From assembly GCA_021464415.1 (NCBI GenBank), contig CM038467.1:28699248-28763247 (forward strand): DNA of 64,000 bases, in the 5' to 3' direction. Positions 48,501 through 60,343 of the stretch are shown here, piece by piece. How positions within the stretch are numbered: the first letter of the stretch is position 1; each line of letters begins with the position of its first letter. Source of the DNA: Lonicera japonica (taxonomy: Eukaryota; Streptophyta; Magnoliopsida; Dipsacales; Caprifoliaceae). The notes under the pieces are model-generated. The model was given only the letters and a program-made list of their open reading frames with translations, searched no databases and had not been told where the DNA came from. A program made the translations under genes and the position numbers.

Positions 48501-50351
48501 GGGTAATTTTATTTCTATCCGCAAATTTTTGCAGTTTATCCATCCTTGATTTATGCTAAAATTGAAACAAACTTCTCAAAACTTCCTTATAAAAATTGAG
48601 AAGTATGTCCATCGATTAATAATCCTTTAAATATATTTACTTTTAAAATTAGTTTCCTAATTAGAAAACTTCCTTAATAATCTATTTTCTTAATTTGTGA
48701 AAAGGTTTCTTGATACAAGTACTATATATTCATTATTCATCCAAAATATATAATACTACAAAAATGTGCGGAATTAATTTATATTATTACATCATAACAC
48801 TAGAATAATTTTTTTCAACAAATGAGTTTACTACTTTCTTCTTTTTTTTCTATACAATGAGGGCTCTAAAAAAATAAAAATAAAGTAGTATTGGAACTTA
48901 AGAAACTAATTAAGAATTAGTGGAGGCAATTAACAAACATCATTTCCTTCGATCTCAATCATTTCAAGTCAAAAGAAGAATATTCAATTATGCTACGTTT
49001 GACACGCCAGATAAAAGAGCGTGATAGAATAACTTTATCTTATCCCATTTTTTGTGTTCATCGTGATGGATTATTTATCCAATTAAAGCTTCTTATCCTA
49101 CCGAGAGAAGGATTAAAAAATTTCACCTAAGAGGTAAGATTGTTTTATCCTGTCCGAATATGATTAACTAATCCAATTCGACTCTCTAATCCAGTTTGTC
49201 AAACACATCCTTATAATGTAAGTTTTGTTTTTTTGTCTGCCATCTTGAATCTTTAATTAAAGTTATAATTTTAATTTGCTTCTTGATAGGAACTAAATTT
49301 TGTAAATGTATTACAAATGTTTCAAACTACATTTACTATTTAATTACTATTCCAAAACTAATGTGAATTATTGTATAATCTCAATTATGAAAACAAATGT
49401 GAATTATTGTATAATCTCAATTATGGAGAAAAAAAATGTGAATTATAGACTATAGTATAATCTTATTGTCTATTCTCAAGTCCGAAAAGAAGATATAATT
49501 GACAGTAAACTATATATATTAGAAATATCATTTTATTATTGACGGTGGATAGAAGTAAAAGTTTGGTGGATAATTTGCAATTGAATTAAAAAGAATCATT
49601 ATTTTATAAAAATTATGTCAATATTAATTTTTGTAAATTTATCTAACAACGTGGTTAAACTTAGTGGATAATAGAGATTAACTTAGTAAAATCCAAAAAG
49701 AGTGATAGACTGACAAATTTCGTAGATAGAAATCAAATAACCCTTGTTAATTACTAACCAAATTGATTAGGTTGTTTAATTTTTTTTTTATTGTTGAAAT
49801 TTAAATTTTGAATTATTTGATTTTCTATATTTTAGTAATTGATTAAGTTGTTAGAAGTTATTTGATTGTTTAAATTTGAATTTCGAATTTGATTTTATAG
49901 ATATTAGTTTTTAGCAAGATTTTAGGAGTTTAGATTAATTTAATAATCAATTAGATGATAGGGACATTATAGGAATAACAATAATATAAATTAGTTTTGT
50001 AATTATATTAATTTAATTTTAATTCTTTAACTGCAAAAATTTGTACTTTAAACAAAATTTTAGACCTTAAATTATTGGTATAAAAGTTGTGTCTTTAAAT
50101 AGATAGAGAAATGAATATTCATCCTTAAAATTAATTGTCCATATTTTTATTTATTTAATTAAAGTAAATGTACTTATTAATGTAGTGGATTTTTTAGTAT
50201 TAAATCATTAAGAAAATAATATTTATAAAATTAAATCAATAATATTTTTTGACAGTTTATCCACACTCGTGAATTAATTTAATAAGCAATGCGAATTAAC
50301 TTAATAACACGGATTAACTGCAAGATATCGTGGATAAAAATAAAATTACCC
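48501..50351. mobile_element. Non-autonomous MULE-type element
   Basis: The 1851-bp element is flanked by the perfect 9-bp TSD atgactaaa at 48492-48500 and 50352-50360. The ends are inverted: gggtaattttatttctatcc on the left, and the complement of the right end is gggtaattttatttttatcc. The similarity extends into a gcagttNatcc word. A 9-bp TSD with GGG-type TIRs is typical of Mutator-like elements. No transposase ORF is present. It contains a nested MITE candidate (48995-49207) and a 35-bp tandem duplication (about 49357-49427). Confidence 0.9.
48995..49207. mobile_element. Small MITE candidate nested in the MULE-type element
   Basis: The ends gctacgtttgacacgccag and ctggattagagag-type complement (right end gtttgtcaaacacatcc) are imperfect inverted repeats sharing cgtttgac/gtcaaac, with ttat on both outer sides. 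The family is uncertain. Confidence 0.45.
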
Positions 50352-50536
50352 ATGACTAAATTGTATTCACAAAAATTATATAATTTTAAATAAACCGAAT
50401 TGAACTGTCTTTAATAAACAGAAATACAATTCTCATCTAGTTTCTTTAGGGATGTTAAAATTCCCTTAGAAAGGTCAGAAGGCATTGTTTACTTGACTCG
50501 ATCCCATTTTCTTGTTTATTTATAGAATCTTTATAT

Positions 50537-50719
50537 TGTTGTAGAGATAACTCTACTCAATTCTTCATTAGATGAGCCCTTTAAATATGGTACAAATACA
50601 ACAGTAAATAGGGTTTACAAGGAAGCCCATTATGGCCCATGATACATAATTTACACAGTAAAATTCCTAATATATATTATATCTAGACGATAGCACACTA
50701 TGTGTAATTTCCTTAAACA
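50537..50719 (-). repeat. 3' LTR of the copia element
   Basis: 183 bp, tgttgtagag...cttaaaca on the plus strand. The neighbouring 50720-50730 (ctcccccttgt) reads acaagggggag on the minus strand, a good polypurine tract. Confidence 0.92.
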
Positions 50720-50760
50720 CTCCCCCTTGTGCTGAGTCGGAGATAGAATGGTACATGTCT

Positions 50761-51180
50761 TGTTGCCTCATTAAAATCTTGTCAAGTAACAAAAACCCTG
50801 TGAAAAAAATAACCTTAATCAAAGGAAAAAGAGTACAACATTATGACAATCCTGTTAGACTTCCTTCATTGAGTCTATATTCTCATTTGATCCTTACTTC
50901 AATCAATAGAGTCTTCACGTATCGTTACCTCGTTAAAAACCTTACCAAGTAACAAAACACAGTGGAAAAAATAAATCTTGGTTTAAGAAAAAGAGTATAA
51001 CGTAACGTCGTGTGGATGTTAGACTCCCCCTCAAGTCTATACCTCCCCCTGATATTTACATTAATTAAGAAATTTAAAAAGCTTATGCATGTATCGTTGC
51101 CTCGTTAAAAACCTTACCAAGTAACAAAACCCAGTGGAAAAAAATAAACCTTGATTTAAGGAAAAGAGTACAACGTATGT
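50761..51180 (-). repeat. Three spaced copies of an ~80-bp repeat in the copia 3' region
   Basis: Copies at about 50761-50840, 50923-51005 and 51095-51176 share cctcgttaaaaaccttacca, aagtaacaaaa, gtggaaaaaa and aaagagtacaacgta words, spaced about 165 bases apart. They lie between pol and the 3' LTR. Their role is unknown. Confidence 0.85.
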
Positions 51181-51826
51181 GTGAAAATTTCATCATATTT
51201 CACACATTCCCTTGATCATTACTTCGATCATGAGAGTTGAAAAAGCCTAAGCACCCTTATATTTTTCACATGCTTTTCAAATATGGCATCAGAAAAAAAT
51301 TTGGTGAACTAGTTTGTTATATTCTCCTTAGAGCTTTGTGTGGCCAGAGAGATACCCAACATTAACAAAATCAATCAAGATTTTGTTTGGGATTTCAATG
51401 TAGGGGGTGGCCATTTTAGCATCATCATTTACTTTAGATGTTACTGTCGTATACACTTTTTCCTCTCTATAGGGAAAGAATAGTTTCAAGCCAATGGTTC
51501 TTTTTAGGTGTTCAATTATGATGCGTTGGCGCTAAGCTAAATCTAGCTAACAAGTTCAATGCGAATATTATGTCTAGTCGAGTATTTTGTATTAAGTGCA
51601 ATAATATGCATATTGCATTTAGGTAGAAAGTTTCATCTCCTATATCCCAACATATTTTCGTTATCTTACTTTGTACGAAATTGATCTTTCCTTTGATCTA
51701 AATTTCGACCGACCATGGGAGTGCTAGTAGAATGCGTTTTGTCCAAGTTAAATTGCCTGATTATCTTTTGAACGTACGCAGACTAGTGGATTAGTATTCC
51801 ACAAGCTCGATATTCTAGATTAAGAT

Positions 51827-54540
51827 CTAAACAAAAATTCGAGCTTTCCCAAGATTCTTTATCTTAAATTTGGATTTCAAGTAACTTGCGGTTTCTCTTA
51901 TTTCATCAAGAGTACCTATTATGTTTATATCATCGACATATACAGCTACAATTACAAATTCGGAACTTGTTTTCTTTATGAATACGCATGGGCATAATTC
52001 ATCGTTCTTATATCCCTTCCCAATCAAGTAGTCACTTAGACGGGTATACCACATCCGTCCGAATTGTTTTAATCTGTAAAGTGAGCGTTTCAACCTAATT
52101 GCAAACGCACTCCGTGGTTTAGAGTCACTTGACTTGGGTAATGTAAGGCCATCAGGCACTTTCGTATATATCTCTGAATCAAGATCCCCTTAGAGATATG
52201 CAGTAACCACATCCATGAGCTGCATTTTCAGTCATTCGAAAACTACCAAACTAACTAGGTAGCGAAATGTTATAATGTTTAAGCAATTCCAAAGCAGCTG
52301 TGTGGAACCTTGCGCCACAAGGTGAGCTTTTTACTTCAGAACCTCTTTTTTCTCATTTACGCTTTATGGCAAATAATTATTTATGTCCTACAGGCTTTAC
52401 ACTTGGCGCGGTTAGCACTACCGAACCAAATACCTGTCTTTTTGCCAGAGAATCTTATTCTATCTGGATTGCTTATTTTCATTTAAGCCAATTTTTCCCT
52501 TTGTTGACATTTTGCAACAGAACGATGTTTAATATCATCGTGCTCTTTGATTCCTTGAGCAACAGTGTATCATTAATGCATCCATTAATTCATATGCCAT
52601 CCCTTAACCTATTGAGATTTATTTATTCTCTGGAATCATTATAACTTCGGGGCGTCCCCCAGTATTGATTCATGGACATAAGTATAATCAGAGATAATCT
52701 CATAAAAGGGACTTTTACATTAATGATTAATTGATTAATTTGTGCCTTACTCCACCTCTTCTTTGGTGTGAGTGTTTGTCGAACCAAATGGCCTCCTTTT
52801 ATTCCTTTTAAGGAGCCATGGCCTCAACCACACCTCCACTAAGTGTAGTTGCATCGTCTCTTTCTGCGACACTGTGCCCTTGTTTGGGACTTATAACCTT
52901 ACAGGCATATTGCAGCTAGTATGTTTGATGTCGTCACTTTTCGATATCAATAAATGTATCAGGCATCGAATCTGTTACATTTTCAAGATCGATTATTCTT
53001 TTTCACTTTACTATACATTGTGATGTGCGTGGGGATTAAGATGAGACAGAGTGGGGACCACAACAATTCATGTCGTTCCCTTGAAAATATCTTTTTCTAT
53101 CTCTCCCTAACGACAGGAAGACTGTCTCATCAAAGTGACAATCCGCAATTCTTAGTGGTACACACATAGTGGTAATGAGATCACCTGCCCACAATAAGCA
53201 CATATGATTCCTAGTTAAATAACATAAGTTGAATTATCGTGAAGAATTCATATCCAACGTTAATACTTAATTGTTTCAGCGTTCATCAAGTACCCAGTTT
53301 GATGTCCCTAATCATGCGATCACTTATGTGGGGACTATGTTCCACAAGCATGGATATGGAGAATCAAGGCACATACCTAGGATCACATAAAATACCAGGC
53401 TAATATACTAGTATTACCTTTGGGGAACTGGTTACATAATGTCACATAAGTTGTGACCTAGATATACCAACATGGACATTGAATTTGTCACAAATAAGTG
53501 ATAAAGCTGCATACAAGAATATTGCAAGAATAAATCAATCGGATTGCATATCATAGATTGCAATACATGTGCTTGTGCATAACAAAAGGAGTTAATGTGT
53601 GAAATATCAATTTAAGGTTGTGTCGTTTTTGCCCTATCTTACCATCTATAGGGTCACGAGTTTTTAAAAGGGAATGGAAATTGAGAGACTTAGCAGAGAG
53701 TAGAGGGGCTAGGGTACACCAAGCAAGATCTCACGTTCGTTTAGAGGGCGCTAGTAGAGGCGCGTGATCTATGCGTAGACACGCTGATTGACATCAAATC
53801 TCGGGTATGTCATATGTCGATTTTATTGAACTGCATAGATCATAGGATTCAATGATTAGTGCGTAAATTAGTGTATGCGATGCATGATTACTGCCCTAAT
53901 TTCCTAACACTTTTGATGTAAACCCTCCAACTTTATCGAGTCTTATAGACATGGTACAGTAATCAGGGTGGTGAGCCGTTAAGCGTATAATATGTGCTAA
54001 GAGGTATGTAAATGCAGCATTTCTTATAGACGATTATTCGACATGTGACCAGAATATCGAATTATCCACTAGATCCATAAAGTACTTTGAATGGTTCCTC
54101 ACTCTGGATGGATTTATCCACAAATATATTGTAAGAATGGTATATTTTATTTTGTATCTTTAGCATAAGAAGGTCTTGATCTTATTTTATCTAAAGAGCA
54201 GACTTTGAAAAATAGAGTGTCGTTCCTTTGACATGGTCAATTAGGCATAATGGGAAGGGGGATATGGCTTTCAATACTTCGAAAATCAAGAATTACTTTT
54301 GAGCATTACTAATATCAACACGTTACAATGTGTTGAAGTTTTGTCCCATTTATTTTGTCACTCAAAAGAAGGGATATCCGTGTAAATACTTTAACGCATG
54401 GATTATCATGACTAAGGTGCACTAGGCAAACATGCCAAAGCATGTATGAGTTTATGTCCCACGGTACATTATTAGTGACATCATAGGATTTGATAATCCT
54501 TATCTTAGTGGGGTACATTCCACTATAATGACTCATAAGT
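51827..54540 (-). pseudogene. Copia pol remnants (GAG-pre-integrase, integrase and reverse transcriptase)
   Basis: The clearest part is 51827-52159, an RVT_2-type RT stretch (LKRSLYRLKQFGRMWY, then AVYVDDINIIG with the YVDD motif). At 54315-54536 the minus strand resembles the GAG-pre-integrase domain (YMLWHVCLVHLSHDN). The 2.1 kb between them should correspond to integrase and the first part of RT but is too broken to read. No clear RNase H follows the RT. Not functional. Confidence 0.75.
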
Positions 54541-55089
54541 TTCTTTAAAATGTGTTTCTTTACACTTTTGTTTAGAAGTAAAATAAATATATTTTTGTTC
54601 CATTCTTACATTTTGTTTTTGTATAATTACTGTTAGTATGAATATCATTAACAAAGTTCGGGTCGCTCTGTGTGCATATAGAGCGTATGTGGCTGTAAAC
54701 ACTATTTTAGTAACAAAATGGTTGAGCAGTTCTTTGCTCTTATGATGATTTAATCATCATAGTCACATATGTATTATAGGTTATTAATTGCCAATTTCAT
54801 TGTATGGCTATAATGTTTTCACTATTAACCAATTATTAAAGTTATCATCGATTCATTTTTATAGTAATGAAATCGAATATAAATTTCGAACTATGTAGTA
54901 ATAAAATAAACAAATTCAATTACTTTAGAATAGAATTCGAATAAAACTAACAGTAATCAATCCAGTATCTTGTTTAGAAATCTAATCCATCAAAACAACA
55001 TAAACTTTAAGACAAAACCATAGTCTAATTAAAAATTAGGCAATATGCATGTTCAACTACTTTTGAAAAAATAAAGTGAATAAAGTAGA

Positions 55090-56020
55090 TCAGTCAAAAT
55101 TGGGTGCATCCATTGACTGAGCAAAGCCCTTCTTGCCACTAATGTCTGCGATTGTGAAGTTGACATAAGCGTCATTATCTTCTTCGTCGCCAACTCTTTC
55201 ATTTTTGACCAGAGAATTGTTAGGTGCATTTTTCACCTTCTTTTCTTGACCACTAGGTTCAATATTATCATTTCTTCTCCATACTTTGAAAGAGCCTCCA
55301 CGACCCGTACCACGTTGTGCCTTGTGCCACTTGGGTAGAGATCAACACGTCTAACCCCCTTGCATTGGGGTTCTTTCCACTGTTCATCTTACCGTAGTTA
55401 ACCTCAGGAATTTTCTTTGTCCCGACGGGCCTGACATTGTTATTTAAAAGAACCTCATTATGCCTTTCAGCCACTTGCAGTAGGTTGATCAGCTTATTGA
55501 ATGTTGTGATTCTTTTGTTATCATACTCGAGTCTATACTGGTTTGCTAGTATAAGTGTTGAAGTAAGAAAAGTGAAAAGTGTCTTCTGAATCATATCATC
55601 TTCTGTGAGATCCTTTTCACAGAAGTTAAGACGTGCCTTTAGGCACAGCATGTCCTTGTTGAAGTCATTAACCCTTTTATAATCAAGCAAGCGGATTTCA
55701 TTCCACTGAACGGTTAGTTCTGGGAGCAAAGTGTCATGAATGTTCCCAAAACGTCCCTTAAGGGCATCCCATAGTTCTTTAGGTGTCTTCAACTGAAGGT
55801 ATTCCCAACGTAAGCTGGGGTCAATATGTTTCCTTAGAAACATTAATGCATTTGCTTTCACCTTATCAGACGGTCCATTGTTTGTGGGGTCTTTGGGGTT
55901 AGTAAGTGTAGCCGAGTATTCTTTAGCCACAAAAGCGATTTTTACATCAGAAACTCACCGATGGTACTCAAGTCCTTTTGAGTCCAAAATGTCAAATTCG
56001 GGTCGAGTTGGGTCGGCCAT
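55090..56020 (-). pseudogene. Copia gag of the element at 50537-57723
   Basis: The ATG at 56018-56020 is followed by an in-frame TGA at 55955-55957. The frame then stays open from there to 55268 with a typical UBN2/copia gag (LRKHIDPSLRWEYLQLKTPKELWDALKGRF, FNKDMLCLKARLNFCE). Near 55290-55330 the frame shifts, and another frame carries the C-terminal part to the stop at 55090-55092. At least two lesions disable it. I see no classical zinc knuckle in the C-terminal part. Confidence 0.8.
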
Positions 56021-57540
56021 CTTAAAAAACATAAAAATAAAAATAAAATATTGCACAGTTATGAGTACATCCATATTAATTATGTTTTAGGAATATGAAT
56101 TAGATTTCAAAACCAAGATTCATAATGGTCACATTTTCGATACTGTATGAAAATACTTTATCATAGTGATTATAATGCGCATGAATTTTCATTATCATGA
56201 CAACTGTTGAATTTATGACATACTAAATAAAACATTTAAGAATATAGGTAATATTCTAATTTTCTTAGCATGTTGATTTACCACAACTATAGCAATTATA
56301 AATTTAATGAGTCCATCTAAATATATATATAGAATAAAATATCTAATACTATACAAACAAAATGTGCAATACTATGCAAATAAAGTGTCTAAAAAAAATA
56401 TTTCCCACAAACAACAATTATTTAAACAGAATATCATACAATGAAATTTTAAATTAACAATGCCGGAAAAATTTTAAAACTTCTTTGACAAAGTAATGAA
56501 GGCCAGGGAGACACTGAAAAAAAAAAAAAAGATATGTAGCGTGAAGGTTTCCTCTACCGCTCCTCCATATATATACATTATATAAACATACATATATATG
56601 CAATCAATCGGCACATAATATTTTAAACCAAAATAAAATAAAACAAAATATGTATAGATATTGAAACAAAGTAGTACTAATTAGTAGCAACAATATTCGA
56701 ACAAAGCAAATTACACATATATAAGTAGAACTATTTAGCCACATTATAATATTTTAGTCCATAAATACATAATAGTAATCCTTGACTATATAAATAATTT
56801 ATATATATAAGAAACCAAAACATAATATCACACACATATATATAAAATTAATCGGCAGTTTGTTTTTCTAAAAAAAATCGTGTACACCATGGGGCACTTA
56901 ATAGTAACCCAAAATCAATCATAAGGAATAGATTGATAATTACATAAACACATATAGGTATTATGCATAAAAACAATCGGTACATATATATATATATATA
57001 TAATCAAACCCTTATATATGAATATATATTAAACAAGGCAAAATCTTCTGCGACAACTGTGGGCTGTGGCAATGGTAAAAGCTTTATATATATATATAAT
57101 CGATGGGCAATTAAGACCAAATCTTACTGGGCAAACAAACCACACATATATACTTATACCTTTACACATATGATCTCTCTCTGTCTCACTATATATATTA
57201 TACTCAGGATTTTAACCAACGGATGAAGAGTTTTAATTCACCAAACATAAGATATATATATATATATATATATCTAAACACAATTAAAAACGGAGAAAGA
57301 ACAGAATTAAATAAACTGATCCAGCGGCTCTTAATTATTGTATTAATACAAACATATGTTTAAGAATTAATGGCTAATTAAATGGTATAAAGGAAAGGAA
57401 CCTGGTACGTAGAAAGAAAGAAAACCCAAGCAGGAATTTTTGCAGATGATTCTTCTTCTTGCTTGCTTAGAGTCGAAAGCACTGCGGCGGCTAGAGTTTT
57501 ATTAGGGTTAGGGTTATTAGCTCTGAGCGTGCTGATAACG
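56021..57540 (-). other. Leader region of the copia element
   Basis: 1.5 kb of very AT-rich sequence without an ORF, with many TA tracts (56986-57002, 57253-57273). At the LTR junction the minus strand reads CGTTATCAGCACGCTCAGAGC. This contains tatcag and cagagc but is not a clean initiator-Met primer site. Confidence 0.6.
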
Positions 57541-57723
57541 TGTTATAGGGATAACTCTACTCAATTCTTCATTAGATGAGCCCTTTAAATAGGGTACAAA
57601 TACAATAGTAAATAGGGTTTACAAGGAAGCCCATTATGGCCCATGATACATAATTTACACAGTAAAAGCCCTAATACATATTCTATCTAGACGATAGCAC
57701 ACTATGTGTAATTTCCTTAAACA
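57541..57723 (-). repeat. 5' LTR of the copia element
   Basis: 183 bp, tgttataggg...cttaaaca on the plus strand, matching 50537-50719 with about ten substitutions. It is followed by the TSD tatat at 57724-57728. Confidence 0.92.
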
Positions 57724-57825
57724 TATATAGGAATTAGTTGCATCTTTTAATGAATAACTAGTGGAAACTGGAAAATTGTAATTGAAAATTGTAATTTTAC
57801 TCCTTTTAGTATCCTGTTTATTTTA

Positions 57826-58679
57826 GGGAATTCTTAAATAAATCTACACAATTTGTCTTCTTACCCCAATAAGAGAATACTTTTTTTTAACCCCACTTAT
57901 TTTAAAAAAAAACTTTCAATTCACCCTAATGGTGGGATTAGTTTACTTAATGCACTATTGGGACGTTTATTTTGTCGTTGCTAAAACTAAAACATGAAAA
58001 TCCTATATAAATCCATAAAAATATTTTTTTATCGAAAACATTCAACCTACTCCATCTTTTTTATGCACACTAACAACATACCACCTCTTTTTTAAAAGTC
58101 AAATAATAAATTTATTTTTTATTGCACATCCACAAAATTCATTAATAACCTCACAAAATTCCTAATTAGAGATAGGGTCAAGCCCATAAGTGACAATTTC
58201 AAAAACAGTAAAGTGTAAATTTAAAAAATAAAAATAGCAACAACAATAGTTTTAGACTTTTAGGCGACCAACCGTTTAAAATAAAATACCTGATCAAAGT
58301 AAAAATTAATTACTTAACACAAGATAATTATCCTGACCGTTTTCACTAGCAAATAATAAAATTTCAATATTCATAATACTACTGTCTCCTATACGGCTGT
58401 ATCTAATGAATTGTAAAAATAAAATAGTTTTTATAAAAATAAATCATTTATTAAAATATTTTGGAACTAGAGTTGTAGAATTATTTGTTGTAAAGAATGG
58501 ACCTTTTTAATTTTAAAAAATTTAAATGAGTGAGAAGATAAATTAGTGGCAATTTTTTCAAGTACAGAAATTGGGGTGAGAAGAAAAAATCTTACGCTAT
58601 TTTTTAGGTTAAGATTGATGTAATACTTACTTTTGTTATGGTGGGAAGACGGATTATGCGGGTGTGTTTAAGAACACCC
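57826..58679. mobile_element. Non-autonomous TIR element (MULE- or hAT-type)
   Basis: The 854-bp element is flanked by ttatttta at 57818-57825 and 58680-58687; copy A has the single-copy site at 210-217. The inverted ends extend about 50 bases imperfectly: gggaattcttaaataaatct versus the complement of the right end, gggtgttcttaaacacaccc. Both contain gtcttc and aagagaata/aaaagtaag words further in. GGG ends suggest Mutator-like; an 8-bp TSD would also suit hAT. No ORF. Confidence 0.85.
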
Positions 58680-58741
58680 TTATTTTAAGACCATTATGTA
58701 GCTTAGATGTTAAATTTTGTAACTGATTGTATATATATATA

Positions 58742-59012
58742 CTAGCGTGTTAAGCCGTGCGATGCACGGGCGTTTTTTTTTATCAAACATTTAAATGTTT
58801 GATAAAAATATTTATAAAGTATATAAATATATTGGGTCTACTTTTGCATATATGAATAAGTTAAATTTCAAGCAAACTAATAATTTATCAATTCAAAATG
58901 ATTATTATTCTTTTTCCTATGAACGACATAAAATATCATCCTAATTGTAGAAGCTAAGTGAAATATTTACATAATTTTTAAACAACATGTTTGTCTTACA
59001 TATACAATAAAT

Positions 59013-59050
<38 letters not shown>

Positions 59051-59944
59051 TTGACCCTACAAAATGCAAGAAAACAAACATGCAAAGAATAAATTATATT
59101 GCCTTCAATATTCCTAGTCACACTTTATAAATGAAAATATATATTTTTTAAAATTTAGGTCTATAAAATAATTTTAGTATTTAGTGATTTAGATATATTG
59201 TTTTATATATATGAGTACATACAAAACTTTATAAAATGTGAATTTCTAACACAATAAAACATGCATGTACCATATTTATGAACAACGAAAATTATGTATA
59301 ATTGAAATCATTGTTAAAAAAATCATTGTGAAATAAACATGCATATTAGTTGTGAAAAAATCATGTGAAAAAATGTAACTTATCAACAATGAACATTGTA
59401 ACAAACGAAAAAAATGAAAAGTGAGAAACAATAAAAGTGTAACTGAAAATGGTAAAGAGAGGCAGCTAGTTTTTAATCCACTCTCTCTGTAAATTCTTGG
59501 GGAAAAACATAAGAGAATGCACAGGATGGATCAAAGATATTAAGAAAATATATGTATATATATACTCATATTATATTGTTTAAGGATAATTGAGAGTATG
59601 AAACGGTAATATAATTATGGGGTTAATAAAGTAGGAAAATGAAACGGTAACATGCTGAGAATTAGAATTAATGGTTTCTTGAGACACACAATTATTTATA
59701 TATATTAATTAGATTAAATGGGTTTCAAATGCATTAACTATCTTGAAAGCTCCATCAATGCTCATACTTTCTCGTAATACTATAATAGTATATATAGATG
59801 TCCAATTAGATCTTTTTAATTAAAAAAAGAAGTTTTAAAAAGTAGAAATACCAAAAAAGTATAGAATAAAGAATCCAAAAAAAGAAAGACCAAATGGGCG
59901 GGAAAATTTTTGGGAGCTGTTTTGATTTAATATAGATATATAGA
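58742..59944 (-). mobile_element. Non-autonomous Helitron
   Basis: On the minus strand it starts TCTATATATCTATATTAAAT (from 59944) directly after a host A, and ends with the hairpin CCGTGC-atc-GCACGG (58755-58769), nine bases, and CTAG (58745-58742) before a host T. Insertion between A and T without TSD is the Helitron rule, and copy A shows the uninterrupted site at 269/270. The 1203-bp element encodes no Rep/helicase. It includes a TA run (about 59018-59046). Confidence 0.92.
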
Positions 59945-60343
59945 TTAGCGGTAACCCATGTCTATTGTGTATTTTGTACTTGTGAGGTTATGGCGCGCAC
60001 TATTAAAACCAAATTATTTGTGGCAATGACAATTTTTTAGATTCAGAATTGACATGAGAAGAGTCTCACATTCTTGGCACACCATATTTTGTCAAGTTTA
60101 TGCATTCAAATTTTACAAAAGTCATATACTGGAAATTGGATATTGAGCTTGAGATTTCTTTGATTTCAGGTCAAGAAGGCAGTAGCATTTGAGGAGGCCG
60201 ATGTTGACAATCACACACTTGATTTAGTTATATCTTTTGGTGGTGTCTATTGTTGTTTCTTTCAATTTGGTTTAAAATTGTTGACAGAAGGAAGAATTAA
60301 TTTATGGGCCATTAGTGCTTCTGATTATTTTCTGGTGATAACA

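Larger units (their letters stand above)
50537..57723 (-). mobile_element. Ty1/copia LTR retrotransposon, degenerate but structurally complete
   Basis: Two 183-bp LTRs with TG...CA ends lie at 50537-50719 and 57541-57723, flanked by the 5-bp TSD tatat at 50532-50536 and 57724-57728. Copy A shows the uninterrupted site at 111-115. On the minus strand the order is LTR, 1.5-kb leader, gag (about 56020-55090), GAG-pre-integrase remnant, integrase remnants, RT, three-fold repeat, polypurine tract, LTR. The two LTRs differ at roughly ten positions, so the element is clearly older than the Athila insertion. Confidence 0.93.

Noticed and set aside
52300..53169. Plus-strand frames of 71-114 codons
   Set aside because: They lie opposite degraded copia integrase/RT sequence on the minus strand and show no domain of their own.
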